A stretch of 64,000 bases of DNA, taken from contig OX638346.1 in assembly GCA_951813515.1 (NCBI GenBank), positions 124,001 through 188,000 on the forward strand, given 5' to 3'. A program made the translations under genes and the position numbers. Positions 1 through 8,092 of this stretch are shown one piece after another. Within the stretch, counting starts at the first letter, position 1; every line of letters starts with the position of its first letter. The stretch comes from an uncultured Pseudomonadales bacterium (GTDB taxonomy: Bacteria; Pseudomonadota; Gammaproteobacteria; Pseudomonadales; Azotimanducaceae). A model generated the notes under the pieces. That model ran no database searches and was not told the origin of the DNA. It saw nothing but the letters and a program-made list of their open reading frames with translations.

Positions 1-494
1 GGATGGCCGTCGGACCACTTGATTCCCGGCCGCAGGCGGATCGTTGTGACGTGGCCGTCTTCGCTGACGCTCCAGGACTCTGCGATGTTCGGCAGGACGT
101 TGCGCAGGTCCGCGGAAATCGTCAGCGCGTGCTCATGCGGCAGGAAACGCCGGTGGTCGAAGAGCGTCACCCGCGCCTTGCCGCCGTACTTGCCGATGCG
201 CTCGTAGGGATGGCTGACGACGGGGTCGTCCGGCAGCCGATCTTCCAGCGGGGGCAAGTCCAGGTGGTCCAGGATGGGGCTCTGGGAAAACTGCGTGATG
301 CCGAGTTCGCTCGCGGTCTTCGGCGAGACGAACCACTGCGGCGGCATATTTCCTGCGAAGGGTTCCACCGCGGGCGCCTCTTTGCTTGCGAGGGGCGCCT
401 CTTCTGGTTCCCCCGACGCGATGTCCTCTTCGGCAATGCAGACCGTCGCGACCATCGCCGCGCAAACCCACACAAGAGCCAGGCTCACCTTCAT
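1..494 (-). CDS. ABC transporter family-5 solute-binding protein, N-terminal part (runs off the window)
   Basis: This is the third of three paralogous periplasmic binding proteins (SBP_bac_5, the oligopeptide/dipeptide/nickel-binding family); the chain continues beyond base 1. Translation from the ATG at 494 gives a Sec signal peptide (MKVSLALVWVCAAMVATVCIA), a short Ala/Glu/Pro-rich stretch, then MPPQWFVSPKTASELGITQF, closely matching the two paralogues at 1742-3793 and 3838-5781. The family motif RLRPGIKWSDG is reached just before the edge. The Ala/Glu/Pro stretch (residues about 27-48) is encoded by DNA resembling the palindromes at 3680-3759, so it may be an inserted repeat. The ligand is unknown. 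It is separated from its paralogues by a plus-strand gene at 894-1499. Confidence 0.88.
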   Translation of the reverse strand, partial: MKVSLALVWVCAAMVATVCIAEEDIASGEPEEAPLASKEAPAVEPFAGNMPPQWFVSPKTASELGITQFSQSPILDHLDLPPLEDRLPDDPVVSHPYERIGKYGGKARVTLFDHRRFLPHEHALTISADLRNVLPNIAESWSVSEDGHVTTIRLRPGIKWSDGH

Positions 495-893
495 CGGGCC
501 ATGATGGCGACTGCTCTGGGACGGCGTCAACAAGGGCCGTTCCGAAGGCGCCCGCTACGGATGCTACCGAGGTGGAGATCGTGCTCCGCTGTCGTGATAC
601 GCGTGCCCCACAGCCGTAGCCTTCGCTCTGCCTGTAGCCCGACCCTGCTCATCGCCCATGCAACAACCACGTCCGGTCGCTGGCGCTCCCCGGAAGCGTC
701 TGTTCCATCGGAGACATGAACCTCCTCTGTTGGAACCGAAACGCAACAGCGTCGGGTGCCCTCGCGACGGCGCAGCCCACGTCGCATGCGGTTTTCAGCA
801 CTTTCGCCCGTGCGCGCAGGTCGATGTCGTACAACGTACCGAAAGGCAAACCGGCATGATTCGACTGGTACACTATGCGAGGCGAACGGAACG
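495..893. other. Gap without a recognisable gene
   Basis: About 400 bases lie between two divergently oriented genes. Open frames here are short and resemble nothing I know. The one notable element is a 34-base sequence at 675-708 that recurs, inverted, at 8056-8089. On the minus strand it is preceded by a strong ribosome-binding-like GAGGAGG three bases before an ATG that opens a 22-codon frame (MSPMEQTLPGSASDR...). This could be the surviving 5' end of a lost gene. Confidence 0.5.
675..708 (-). repeat. 34-bp repeat, copy A (inverted relative to copy B at 8056-8089)
   Basis: Read on the minus strand from 708, this matches 8056-8089 at about 32 of 34 bases, including the run TCCGGGGAGCGCCAGCGA. 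In both places it starts with ATGGAACA and reads MEQT(L/P)PGSASD, so it may be the 5' end of the same gene, deleted in both places. Confidence 0.65.
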
Positions 894-1499
894 ATGAATG
901 CGACCGTGATCGACACGCTGAGATTCGCGGACAGCCTGAAAGCGGCAGGTTTCGAGGCGCCGAAAGCCGAGGGCCTGGCGCGCGCTCTCGGCGACGAACT
1001 GGCGGAACGGATGCTCACCAAAGGCGATCTCGACGACGCCCTCAGACCTATCAACGGCAAGTTCGACAGCATCGACTCCAGGTTCGAGAGTATCGACGCC
1101 AGGTTCGAGAGCATCGATGCCAGATTTGAGAGCATCAATGCCAGGTTCGACCGTGTCGATGCCAAGTTCGACGGTGTCGACGCTAGGTTCGACGGCGTCG
1201 ACGGCAGGTTCGACGGCGTCGACGGCAGGTTCGATGGCATCGACGGCAGGTTGGACGCCATGGACGCCAGGTTCGACGCCATGGACACCAAAATCGACTC
1301 CGTGCATCGCGAACTCTCCGGCAAGTTCAACACCCTGGTTGGGATGATGGCCCTGGGGTTCACGCTCCTCGTCGGCCTAGGCGGGTATAACGCTGTTTCC
1401 CCCCGCTTCGACGAGACGGTCAGGCAAGCGCCTGAACCGCGTCAGGAGCCGACGGCACTGCACGTCACGCCTGCCTCCCGGCTGTTCGCCGAGGTCTGA
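894..1499 (+). CDS. Heptad-repeat coiled-coil protein with C-terminal membrane segment (DUF1640-like architecture)
   Basis: A 201-residue protein of unknown role. After a helical N-terminus (residues 1-56) come twelve consecutive seven-residue units of the form F(D/E)x(I/V)DxR, such as FESIDAR and FDGVDGR, at residues about 57-140. They are followed by a hydrophobic segment (TLVGMMALGFTLLVGLGGY) and a soluble tail. The hydrophobic spacing of the repeats predicts a long parallel coiled coil anchored at the C-terminus, as in bacterial DUF1640/CCDC90-like proteins; the family link is inferred from layout only. The ATG at 894 is chosen because the frame upstream lacks a sensible start. It lies on the opposite strand between two solute-binding-protein paralogues. 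Repeat expansion or contraction is likely between strains. Confidence 0.75.
   Translation: MNATVIDTLRFADSLKAAGFEAPKAEGLARALGDELAERMLTKGDLDDALRPINGKFDSIDSRFESIDARFESIDARFESINARFDRVDAKFDGVDARFDGVDGRFDGVDGRFDGIDGRLDAMDARFDAMDTKIDSVHRELSGKFNTLVGMMALGFTLLVGLGGYNAVSPRFDETVRQAPEPRQEPTALHVTPASRLFAEV
1062..1313 (+). repeat. Twelve tandem 21-bp units inside the coiled-coil gene
   Basis: The unit encodes F(D/E)x(I/V)DxR. Neighbouring units differ by only a few bases, especially the TTCGACGGCGTCGACGGCAG copies in the middle, which suggests recent in-frame slippage or unequal exchange. It also produces long spurious frames on the opposite strand. Confidence 0.85.
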
Positions 1500-1741
1500 G
1501 CCAACCGCTCTTCGCGACTTGCCGACGATGGCGGCCGAGCCGCCCAGGCGGGCCGCCAGTTCACCTCGCATGGCCGCCGCGCGGGCCGCAAACACCGCGA
1601 AGGCTGTCCGGAAGCCCTCAATACCCAACGCGCTCCCTCGCCAAAAGTGTGCGGTTTTCAGTTGCCATTGACAGGGGAGCGCGAGCGGCACTCCCCACAA
1701 GAGAAAGATCCGAGCCAAAGGCACCAGCCATTGGGGCACAG

Positions 1742-3793
1742 CTATCGCTTCTCAGGTCCTTCGTCGAAGTACCACGTCGTCGGATGGTAGGGGAGCGTCC
1801 AACGGTTGTCCCAACCCCAGACACCGGTCGGCGTCACGTTCTTGAGGCGCGTGGAGACGACCACTGGATGCGGCGCCTGTCCCACCGTGCCGATAGTCCA
1901 GAGGTTTTCCGCCGCTGCCGCAAGCAGCGCCTTGGCCGCCCGAGCCCGATGCGCCTCCGTGGTCGCGGTGCGCAGTTCATCGCCCCAGTTCTGTAGGTTG
2001 CGAATGAGTTCGGGCGGCTCTTCGCCGAGTTCGCCGTCGGTCTGGTAGTACCGCGCCCAGTGGTTCCACATGGCGATGTCCCAGCCGGAACGGTGCGGGT
2101 AGAACCAGTCCGGCACCAGGGGAAACAGGATGTCGATCACCTTGTCCGCGTGCCATAGCGTCATCTGCATCCTGTTGGCCTGGGCGCGTTCGGCTTGCAG
2201 GCGTCTCTCGACCGACTTCAATCGCACGTCGATACCCACTTCCCGCCAATAATTGGACACGAGTTCCATGGTGATGCCCTTGGGCGTCTCGAAGTCGAGA
2301 TACTCGAGCGTGATCGTGAGCTTCGATTCGTCCGGGTATTCGCGCAGGCCGTCACCGTCCACGTCCCCCAGGCCGAGTTCGTCCAGCAAGACGCGGGCGT
2401 AGTCCGGATCGTAGCGGATGTGGGCGTCGGCAAACCGTTGCTCGTACCAGCGGCTCGACGGGTGCGCGGTGACCTGGCTCGGCGCGCCCCGACCGAAGTA
2501 GACGACCTCGTTAATCTGCTCGCGGTCGATCGCGTGCGAGAGGGCGCGGACAAAACGCCGCTCTCCTCTGCCCCACAACAGCGCCCGATACTTCGGGTCG
2601 GGGTAGTTGTAGTTCGGCTGTATGGCAACGTCGCTGACGTGCACGCGCCGCCAGATATGCACCTTGTTGACGCCCTTTGTTTCGCCGAGCTTGAGCAGGG
2701 GGATGTCCTGGGTCTTGAGGGCATAGGCGGCGAAATCGAGTTGCCCCGTCGCCGCCTGGAAGGTGATCATCTGCGAGTTCTCCATCAGGATGATCGCATC
2801 CACCGCGTCGATGTACGGCAACTGGTTGCCAGCGGGGTCTACCTTGAAGTAGTAGGGGTTTCGCTCAAAGCGCATCTTGGTGGGCGTGCGTTCAACCACC
2901 CTGTATGCGCGCAGGGTCGGCACCTTCGATGCCTCCTCGTTACCCCAGCCCATCAGGGTCCGGTACAGGGCCATCCAGGTGAAGAAACCCTTTTCCTTCG
3001 CCAGCGCATCCAACTCGTCCCTGTCCCGGTACGCCGGGTGGTACTGCCTGAAGAAGTGCATAGGGTCGACAAACAGGCTGCCGTAGTGGGCAAAGAAGTT
3101 GGCAAACATCGGGTTCGGCTCGGGGAACACGTACTGGAACGTGAGGTCGTCGATCTGGACGAACTCCGCGCCCTTCACGAGCCGGCGCGTCACCGGGTTC
3201 ATTTCCCGGTCCAGCCACACGTGGTTCAACCGGAACATGAAGTCGGCAGCGGTCAGCGGCGCGCCGTCGGACCACTTGATCCCCGGGCGCAGGCGAATGG
3301 TCGTGACCCGGCCATCCTCGCTCAGGCTCCACGACTCCGCCAGGTTGGGCAGGACGTTGCGCAAATCCGCCGAGATCGTGAGCGCGTGTTCCCCGCTGAA
3401 AAACTGCCACTGGTCCCACAGCGTGATGCGCGCAGTGCCGCCGTACTGGCCGATTGTCCTGTACGGCTGGACGACCACCGGATCGTCCGGCAGGCGTTCC
3501 TCCACGGGAGGAAGGTCCCGGCCGTCCAGCATCGGGCTCTGCGAGAATCGCGTGATGCCGAGTTCGCTCGCGGTCTTCGGCGGGGCAAACCATTCCGGCG
3601 GCATCGGCGCCAGGTCGACTTCGGCGACACAGACCGTCGCGCGCATCGCGAGGCAGACCCACACAAAGCCGAATCTCTTGCGAGGAGCGCCTCCTCGCGC
3701 ATTCTCTCTTCGGAGGGACACCCTCGCGCACCTCTTTCTTGCGAGGGACACCCTCGCGCGCCCGGGGCGGCCGAAGGCTCCTCTCGACTTCAT
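1742..3793 (-). CDS. ABC transporter family-5 solute-binding protein
   Basis: Periplasmic binding protein of the SBP_bac_5 family, very similar over its whole length to the one at 3838-5781 (shared blocks include WFAPPKTASELGIT, RLRPGIKWSDGAPLTA, FQAATGQLDFAA and SSRWYEQRFA). Ligand unknown; the family binds peptides, nickel, opines or sugars. Start is uncertain: the ATG at 3793 is 45 bases after the upstream stop but gives a long Arg-rich leader before the hydrophobic FVWVCLAMRATVCVA; no ATG lies where the paralogue at 1-494 starts its signal peptide. Palindromic repeats fill exactly this stretch, so an insertion may have displaced the original start. A longer frame begins at 3871. Probably co-transcribed with 3838-5781. 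No permease or ATPase genes accompany it in the window. Confidence 0.9.
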   Translation of the reverse strand: MKSRGAFGRPGRARVSLARKRCARVSLRRENARGGAPRKRFGFVWVCLAMRATVCVAEVDLAPMPPEWFAPPKTASELGITRFSQSPMLDGRDLPPVEERLPDDPVVVQPYRTIGQYGGTARITLWDQWQFFSGEHALTISADLRNVLPNLAESWSLSEDGRVTTIRLRPGIKWSDGAPLTAADFMFRLNHVWLDREMNPVTRRLVKGAEFVQIDDLTFQYVFPEPNPMFANFFAHYGSLFVDPMHFFRQYHPAYRDRDELDALAKEKGFFTWMALYRTLMGWGNEEASKVPTLRAYRVVERTPTKMRFERNPYYFKVDPAGNQLPYIDAVDAIILMENSQMITFQAATGQLDFAAYALKTQDIPLLKLGETKGVNKVHIWRRVHVSDVAIQPNYNYPDPKYRALLWGRGERRFVRALSHAIDREQINEVVYFGRGAPSQVTAHPSSRWYEQRFADAHIRYDPDYARVLLDELGLGDVDGDGLREYPDESKLTITLEYLDFETPKGITMELVSNYWREVGIDVRLKSVERRLQAERAQANRMQMTLWHADKVIDILFPLVPDWFYPHRSGWDIAMWNHWARYYQTDGELGEEPPELIRNLQNWGDELRTATTEAHRARAAKALLAAAAENLWTIGTVGQAPHPVVVSTRLKNVTPTGVWGWDNRWTLPYHPTTWYFDEGPEKR
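3680..3759. repeat. Cluster of short palindromes at the 5' end of a solute-binding-protein gene
   Basis: Three hairpin-forming units occur in 80 bases: GCGAGGAG-CGC-CTCCTCGC at 3680-3698, GAGGG-ACA-CCCTC within 3713-3729, and GCGAGGG-ACA-CCCTCGC at 3741-3757. The last two share GAGGGACACCCTCGCGC exactly, 30 bases apart. A degenerate fourth copy (CTTGCGAGGGGCGCCTCTTC) lies near 388-407 inside the paralogue at the left edge. They look like a small REP-type or coding palindromic element. Confidence 0.65.
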
Positions 3794-3837
3794 GGAGCCG
3801 TGGTGGTGACGGTGTGCGGACGCGTCGACACGGCCGG

Positions 3838-5781
3838 CTACTCCTTGTCCGGCGTTTCGTCGAAGTACCACGTCGCCGGATGGTAGGGGAGCGTCCAGCG
3901 GTTGTCCCAGCCCCAGATACCGGTCGGGGTCACGTTCTTAAGGCGCGTGGAGACGACCACGGGATGCGGCGCCTGTCCCACGGTGCCGATAGTCCAGAGG
4001 TTCTCCGCCGCCGCCGCGAGCAGCGTCCTTGCCGCCTTCGTCCGCTGCGCCTCGGTGGTCGCAGTGCGCAGTTGGTCTCCCCAATACTGGAGGTTGCGGA
4101 TGAGTTCGGGCGGTTCCTCGCCAAGTTCCCCGTCGGTCTGGTAGTGCCGGGCCCAGTGGTTCCACATGGAGAGTTCCCAGCCGGCACGGTGCGGATAGAA
4201 CCAGTCCGGCACGAGCGGGAACAGGATGTCGGTCACCTTGTCCGCATGCCACAACGTCATCTGCATCCTGTTGGCCTGGGCGCGTTCGGTCTGCAGGCGT
4301 CTCTCGATGGACATGAGGCGCAGGTCGATGCCCACCTCGCGCCAATAGTCCCGCACGAGTTCCATGCTGATGCCCTTGGGCGTCTCGAAGTCGAGGTACT
4401 CCAGCGTGATCGTGAGCTTCGACCCGTCGGGATACTCCCGCAGGCCGTCGCCGTCCACGTCGCGAAGCCCCAGTTCGTCCAGCAGGTCGCGCGCATAGTC
4501 CGGGTCATAGCGCAGGTGCGCCTCGGCAAAGCGTTGTTCGTACCAACGGCTCGAGGGATGGGCCGTCACCTGGCTCGGCACACCCTGGCCGAAGTAGATG
4601 GCCTCGTTCATCTGCTGGCGGTCGATGGCGTGAGAGAGCGCGCGGACGAAACGCCGCTCTCCCCGACCCCACACCAGTTTCCGGTACTTCGGTTCGTCGT
4701 AGTTGTAGTTTGGCTGGATCGCCAGGTCGCTGACGTGCAGGCGGCGCCAGATGTGCACCTGGTTGACCCCCTTCGCCTCGCCGAGTTTTAGCAGTGGTAT
4801 GTCCTGGGTCCTGAGCGTGAAGGCTGCGAAGTCGAGCTGGCCCGTGGCGGCCTGGAAGGTGATCATCTCCGAGTTCTCCATCAGGATGATCGAATCGATC
4901 GCGTCGATGTACGGCAACTGGTTGCCGGCGGGATCGATCTTGAAGTAGTAGGGGTTGCGCACCAGACGCATCTTGGTGGGAGTGCGCTGGATCACCTTGT
5001 ACGCCCGCAGGGTCGGCACCCTAGAGGCTTCCTCGTTGCCCCAGCCCCACAGGGCCTGGTACATCGCCATCCAGGTGACGAATCCCTTTTCCCTGACCAG
5101 CGCGTTCAGTTCGTCCCTGTCCCGGTATGCCGGGTGGTACTGCTTGAAGAAGTGCATGGGATCGGCGAAATGACTGCCGAGCTGGGCCGCGAAGTTGGCG
5201 AACATCGGGTTCGGCTCCGGGAATGCGTACTGGAACGTGAGGTCGTCGATCTTGATGAACTTCACACCCCGAATGAGCCGTTCCGTGACGGGGTTCATTT
5301 CCCGGTCCAGCCACACATGGTTCATCCGGAACATGAAGTCGTCTGCGGTCAGCGGTGCGCCGTCGGACCACTTGATTCCCGGGCGCAGACGAATCGTCGT
5401 GACCCGACCGTCTTCGCTCAGGCTCCAGGACTTCGCCAGGTTGGGCAGGACGCTGCGCAGGTTCGCCGAGATGGTGAGCGCATGTTCGAAGTTGAAGAAC
5501 TGCCAGTTGTCCCACAGCGTGATGCGCGCGGTGCCGCCGTACTTGCCGACATTCCGGTACGGCTGGACGACCACGGGATCGTCCGGCAGGCGAGCCTCCA
5601 CCGGAGGAAGGTTCCGGCCGTCAAGCATCGGACTCTGGGAGAACTGCGTGATGCCGAGTTCGCTGGCGGTCTTCGGCGGAGCGAACCACTCGGGAGGTAA
5701 AGGAGCTACATCGTCGGCAATGACGCATGCCGCCGCGACGACCGCAAACAGTGCGCCGGAGCTGCGCAGTCCGGCCATCAT
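3838..5781 (-). CDS. ABC transporter family-5 solute-binding protein
   Basis: A 647-residue secreted binding protein (SBP_bac_5). It has an N-terminal signal peptide (LRSSGALFAVVAAACVIA), then PLPPEWFAPPKTASELGITQ, the family signature RLRPGIKWSDGAPLTADDF near residue 130, and a C-terminal lobe ending near NRWTLPYHPATWYFDE. The start ATG at 5781 overlaps the stop of the nuclease gene upstream (ATGA), giving likely translational coupling; a second ATG follows directly. The protein is longer than typical DppA/OppA (about 540 residues). It is the best-preserved of three local paralogues. What it binds, and with which permease it works, cannot be told from this window. Confidence 0.92.
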   Translation of the reverse strand: MMAGLRSSGALFAVVAAACVIADDVAPLPPEWFAPPKTASELGITQFSQSPMLDGRNLPPVEARLPDDPVVVQPYRNVGKYGGTARITLWDNWQFFNFEHALTISANLRSVLPNLAKSWSLSEDGRVTTIRLRPGIKWSDGAPLTADDFMFRMNHVWLDREMNPVTERLIRGVKFIKIDDLTFQYAFPEPNPMFANFAAQLGSHFADPMHFFKQYHPAYRDRDELNALVREKGFVTWMAMYQALWGWGNEEASRVPTLRAYKVIQRTPTKMRLVRNPYYFKIDPAGNQLPYIDAIDSIILMENSEMITFQAATGQLDFAAFTLRTQDIPLLKLGEAKGVNQVHIWRRLHVSDLAIQPNYNYDEPKYRKLVWGRGERRFVRALSHAIDRQQMNEAIYFGQGVPSQVTAHPSSRWYEQRFAEAHLRYDPDYARDLLDELGLRDVDGDGLREYPDGSKLTITLEYLDFETPKGISMELVRDYWREVGIDLRLMSIERRLQTERAQANRMQMTLWHADKVTDILFPLVPDWFYPHRAGWELSMWNHWARHYQTDGELGEEPPELIRNLQYWGDQLRTATTEAQRTKAARTLLAAAAENLWTIGTVGQAPHPVVVSTRLKNVTPTGIWGWDNRWTLPYHPATWYFDETPDKE

Positions 5782-6383
5782 GGAGACGCTTCGGCAGTGT
5801 CCGGCACGTCGCTTCTCAGGATCGGCAACAGTACCTGCATGACGAACGAACGCGTCGCGCAGAAAGCCTCCCGTACATCCGCAGCAGAACAATCGGACAG
5901 CACGGATTCCAATGCGGCGGCCTCTCGCGAATCGATGGTGAGTTCGTACGCCCTGCGCACCTCGACGATCCGGCCGGCGAACCAGCAACGGTTCGCTTCG
6001 GGTAGCCAACTGGCGGCGTCCCTTGCGCCTTTCTGGCGGTTTAGGGCAGGCGCCGCCAGGGTCAGGTTTCGCAACTCCGAAGCGAATCGACGCCTGGTCT
6101 GTCTGTCCGCCGCGCACAGGCCGCTGTCATGGGCCTCGGAAACGGCGACCATGTGTTCGATTTCCGTCTCTCGGCTGGAACCGAATCGCGCACACGTGTA
6201 AGGACTGAAGATGTCTCCCAAGCCGGCGATGATCTCGTCCTCCACGGACTGCGGATACCGGTAATCGTTGCGATCATACGGCGCGCAACGGTGCTCGGGT
6301 GCGACAACCAAGCCTCTCCATGTCGTCTCCTCCGCACTCACCGCCGCGCACAGCAGCAACATTCCGGCCGCATACCGATACAT
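5778..6383 (-). CDS. Secreted HNH-type nuclease (GmrSD C-terminal/DUF1524-like)
   Basis: A 201-residue protein with a Sec signal peptide (MYRYAAGMLLLCAAVSA) and a mature domain resembling extracellular HNH endonuclease-family proteins of the DUF1524/GmrSD_C type. The pattern is E-IEHMVAVSEAHDSGLC, then FASELRNLTLAAPALNRQKGARDAASWLPEANRCWFAGRIVEV. The His of IEH and the Asn/Lys of NLTLAAPALNRQKGA are the expected His-Me-finger residues. Four or more cysteines suggest disulphides, as expected in the periplasm or outside the cell. It heads a minus-strand unit with the solute-binding protein, overlapping it by four bases. A link between extracellular DNA or nucleotide scavenging and the binding protein is a guess. 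Confidence 0.75.
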   Translation of the reverse strand: MYRYAAGMLLLCAAVSAEETTWRGLVVAPEHRCAPYDRNDYRYPQSVEDEIIAGLGDIFSPYTCARFGSSRETEIEHMVAVSEAHDSGLCAADRQTRRRFASELRNLTLAAPALNRQKGARDAASWLPEANRCWFAGRIVEVRRAYELTIDSREAAALESVLSDCSAADVREAFCATRSFVMQVLLPILRSDVPDTAEASP

Positions 6384-6460
6384 GCGAGGGACTCTGTACG
6401 CAAATGGAGCAAGGCACTGTGCGACATGCGCCGTTTACGTGCAAGCGACAGCCTCTACCG

Positions 6461-6659
6461 TTGCCATCGCGCGAAAGCACCGTCGATTCCGACGGCGTCG
6501 ACGGCGCTGCCATCGCTCCCGAATTCGCCAAACTGTGGAAGATCGATCGTCGGCCAGGGGCAAGTCGCGGACAGCACCGTCAAACGCCTGATTGCAGGCG
6601 TCCCCTGGCGGGAAGCCGTACTTGTCGATGAACTTCCGTGGAACGGGTCGGCGATGCCG
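6461..6659 (+). pseudogene. Truncated, frameshifted fragment of an ADP-ribosylglycohydrolase gene
   Basis: These 200 bases match the middle of the intact gene at 8305-9300 (about 8507-8713, residues roughly 68-134). Conserved translated pieces are VGQGQVADSTVKRLIAGVPW versus VGQGGVADRAVKRLIAGVPW, and ELPWNGSAM versus DLAWNGAAM. The reading frame changes near 6540, where CTGTGGGAGACCGGCGAGATC in the intact copy is shortened. Neither the N-terminal metal motif (TDDT) nor the C-terminal GGDVDT motif is present, so no product is expected. It is the left remnant of the duplicated block. Confidence 0.85.
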
Positions 6660-6751
6660 GAATATGGTGATGGGTGATTTCTCCGGAGCCCGTTTGTTCC
6701 CACGCGTGTTGTCCGGTAGCGTATCCGCCCTCCTCCCGCGCCAGAATCACC

Positions 6752-8041
6752 ATGCCAAGACTATTGATCGTTATTGCTGCTTGTCTTTTTGCTACTTCAG
6801 TCGAGCCCCAACAGACTTCGGACCCTGCCATGACCACGACTCGCGAGTTACCTTACGGAAGTCCGGAAGAGGTCGGCATGTCCGCTGAACGGCTGAAGAA
6901 AATCGATGACCTTGTCCGGGAGTACGTAGAGGACGGTCGCATTCAGGGAGCCGTAGTTGGCGTCGCTCGACGCAACAAGGTGGTCCATATGGAGGCCCAC
7001 GGTGTCCTTGATGAAACGACCCGGAGCCCCATGCGGAAGGACGCGATGTTTCACATGGCCTCCTCGACCAAGCCGGTGCTCGGCGTGGCGGCAATGATGC
7101 TGATCGAGGAAGGTCTGATCAATCCGGAAGACCCGGTCGAAAAGTACATTCCCGAGTTCAAGGGCATCCAGGTGGCCGTTGCCAAGGGGTCTGCTGACAA
7201 GGACATCGTCAAGTCCAAGTCCAAGTCCAAGGAAGATCTCAAAAAACAGAAAATTCCCGATTATCAACTTGTGGACGTGAACCGGCCTCTGACCATCCAC
7301 GACCTGTTGACACACACAGCCGGACTCCATACGGGCGGGACCGGGACAATGGTCTCGAAGCTGGACAGACCCGGATCATCAGACACCCTCGCTTCCTGGA
7401 TCCCCAGGGTGGCGGCGGGTCCGTTGGACTTCCAGCCGGGGACCCGCTGGGCCTACAGCGGCACTGTCGGCCTCGATGTGGTGGCGCGGATCATCGAGAT
7501 CGTATCGGGTACGCCGTTCAACGAGTTCGTTCAGACCCGTATCTTCGATCCGCTGGACATGAAGGATACGCACTGGAATGTGCCAGAAGACAAACTGGGC
7601 CGGATGCCGGTTATGCGCAATGACAAGGGACCCTGGATCAAGTCCGCCGACTATTTCTCGGGTTCCATCGGTCTGGTCAGCACCGCCCGGGACTATATGC
7701 ATTTTGAACAGATGCTGGTCAACAATGGAACCTTGTTTGGCCATCGCCTCCTCAAACCGGAATCGGTTGCCATGATGTCGACCAACCAGGTGGGGAATCT
7801 GTTTAACGAAACAGCGAAGGGAGGTTCGGGACGCGGGTTCGGCTATACGGTTGGTATCACCGTGGACCCCGAACAAACCAAAGACGGTCGAACTGCTGGT
7901 GCTTTCGGCTGGATGGGGGCTGCGGGTACCGTGTCCTGGACGGCGCCGAAAGAGGAACTGACGGTTGTGTACATGGTTCAAGGGCCGACAGAGTTGCCCT
8001 GGATAATTGCGGAAGCGGTCAGAGATGCGATCGTCGACTGA
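6752..8041 (+). CDS. Secreted serine hydrolase of the beta-lactamase/CubicO family
   Basis: A 429-residue exported protein with signal peptide MPRLLIVIAACLFATSVEP. It carries the class C beta-lactamase/esterase signatures: S104-S-T-K107 (SxxK nucleophile, in HMASSTKPVLG), Y235-S-G (YxN-like), and GAAGT near the C-terminus in place of the KTG box. The family includes esterases, DD-peptidases and penicillin-binding-like enzymes, so antibiotic resistance should not be assumed. A Lys/Ser-rich stretch (KSKSKSK, about residues 154-160) is encoded by tandem AAGTCC units. The ATG at 6752 is chosen because it starts the signal peptide. It is nearly identical to the frameshifted copy at 10367-11663, so this is the functional member of the pair. 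Confidence 0.88.
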   Translation: MPRLLIVIAACLFATSVEPQQTSDPAMTTTRELPYGSPEEVGMSAERLKKIDDLVREYVEDGRIQGAVVGVARRNKVVHMEAHGVLDETTRSPMRKDAMFHMASSTKPVLGVAAMMLIEEGLINPEDPVEKYIPEFKGIQVAVAKGSADKDIVKSKSKSKEDLKKQKIPDYQLVDVNRPLTIHDLLTHTAGLHTGGTGTMVSKLDRPGSSDTLASWIPRVAAGPLDFQPGTRWAYSGTVGLDVVARIIEIVSGTPFNEFVQTRIFDPLDMKDTHWNVPEDKLGRMPVMRNDKGPWIKSADYFSGSIGLVSTARDYMHFEQMLVNNGTLFGHRLLKPESVAMMSTNQVGNLFNETAKGGSGRGFGYTVGITVDPEQTKDGRTAGAFGWMGAAGTVSWTAPKEELTVVYMVQGPTELPWIIAEAVRDAIVD

Positions 8042-8055
8042 CCTGTTTGACTCCC

Positions 8056-8089
8056 ATGGAACAAACGCCTCCGGGGAGCGCCAGCGATC
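8056..8089 (+). repeat. 34-bp repeat, copy B
   Basis: Matches 675-708 (opposite strand) at about 32 of 34 bases. It is followed directly by the tail of the PhyH gene, so it marks a deletion or insertion joint in the shrunken duplicate. Confidence 0.65.
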
Positions 8090-8092
8090 TGG

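Noticed and set aside
527..1363. Long minus-strand frame of 278 codons rich in SNLPSTPSNLAS repeats
   Set aside because: It is the reverse reading of the 21-bp heptad repeats of the plus-strand coiled-coil gene; repeats make all frames open.
1377..1739. Minus-strand frame of 120 codons starting MPQWLVPLARIFLLWGVPLAL, just after a binding-protein stop
   Set aside because: About a third of it overlaps the coiled-coil gene and nothing in it resembles a known family; it could be decayed sequence but is not supportable as a gene.
2195..3886. Long plus-strand frame of 563 codons, with a similar frame at 3739-4791
   Set aside because: They lie antisense to the binding-protein genes, whose family motifs are clear; high GC keeps the opposite frame open.
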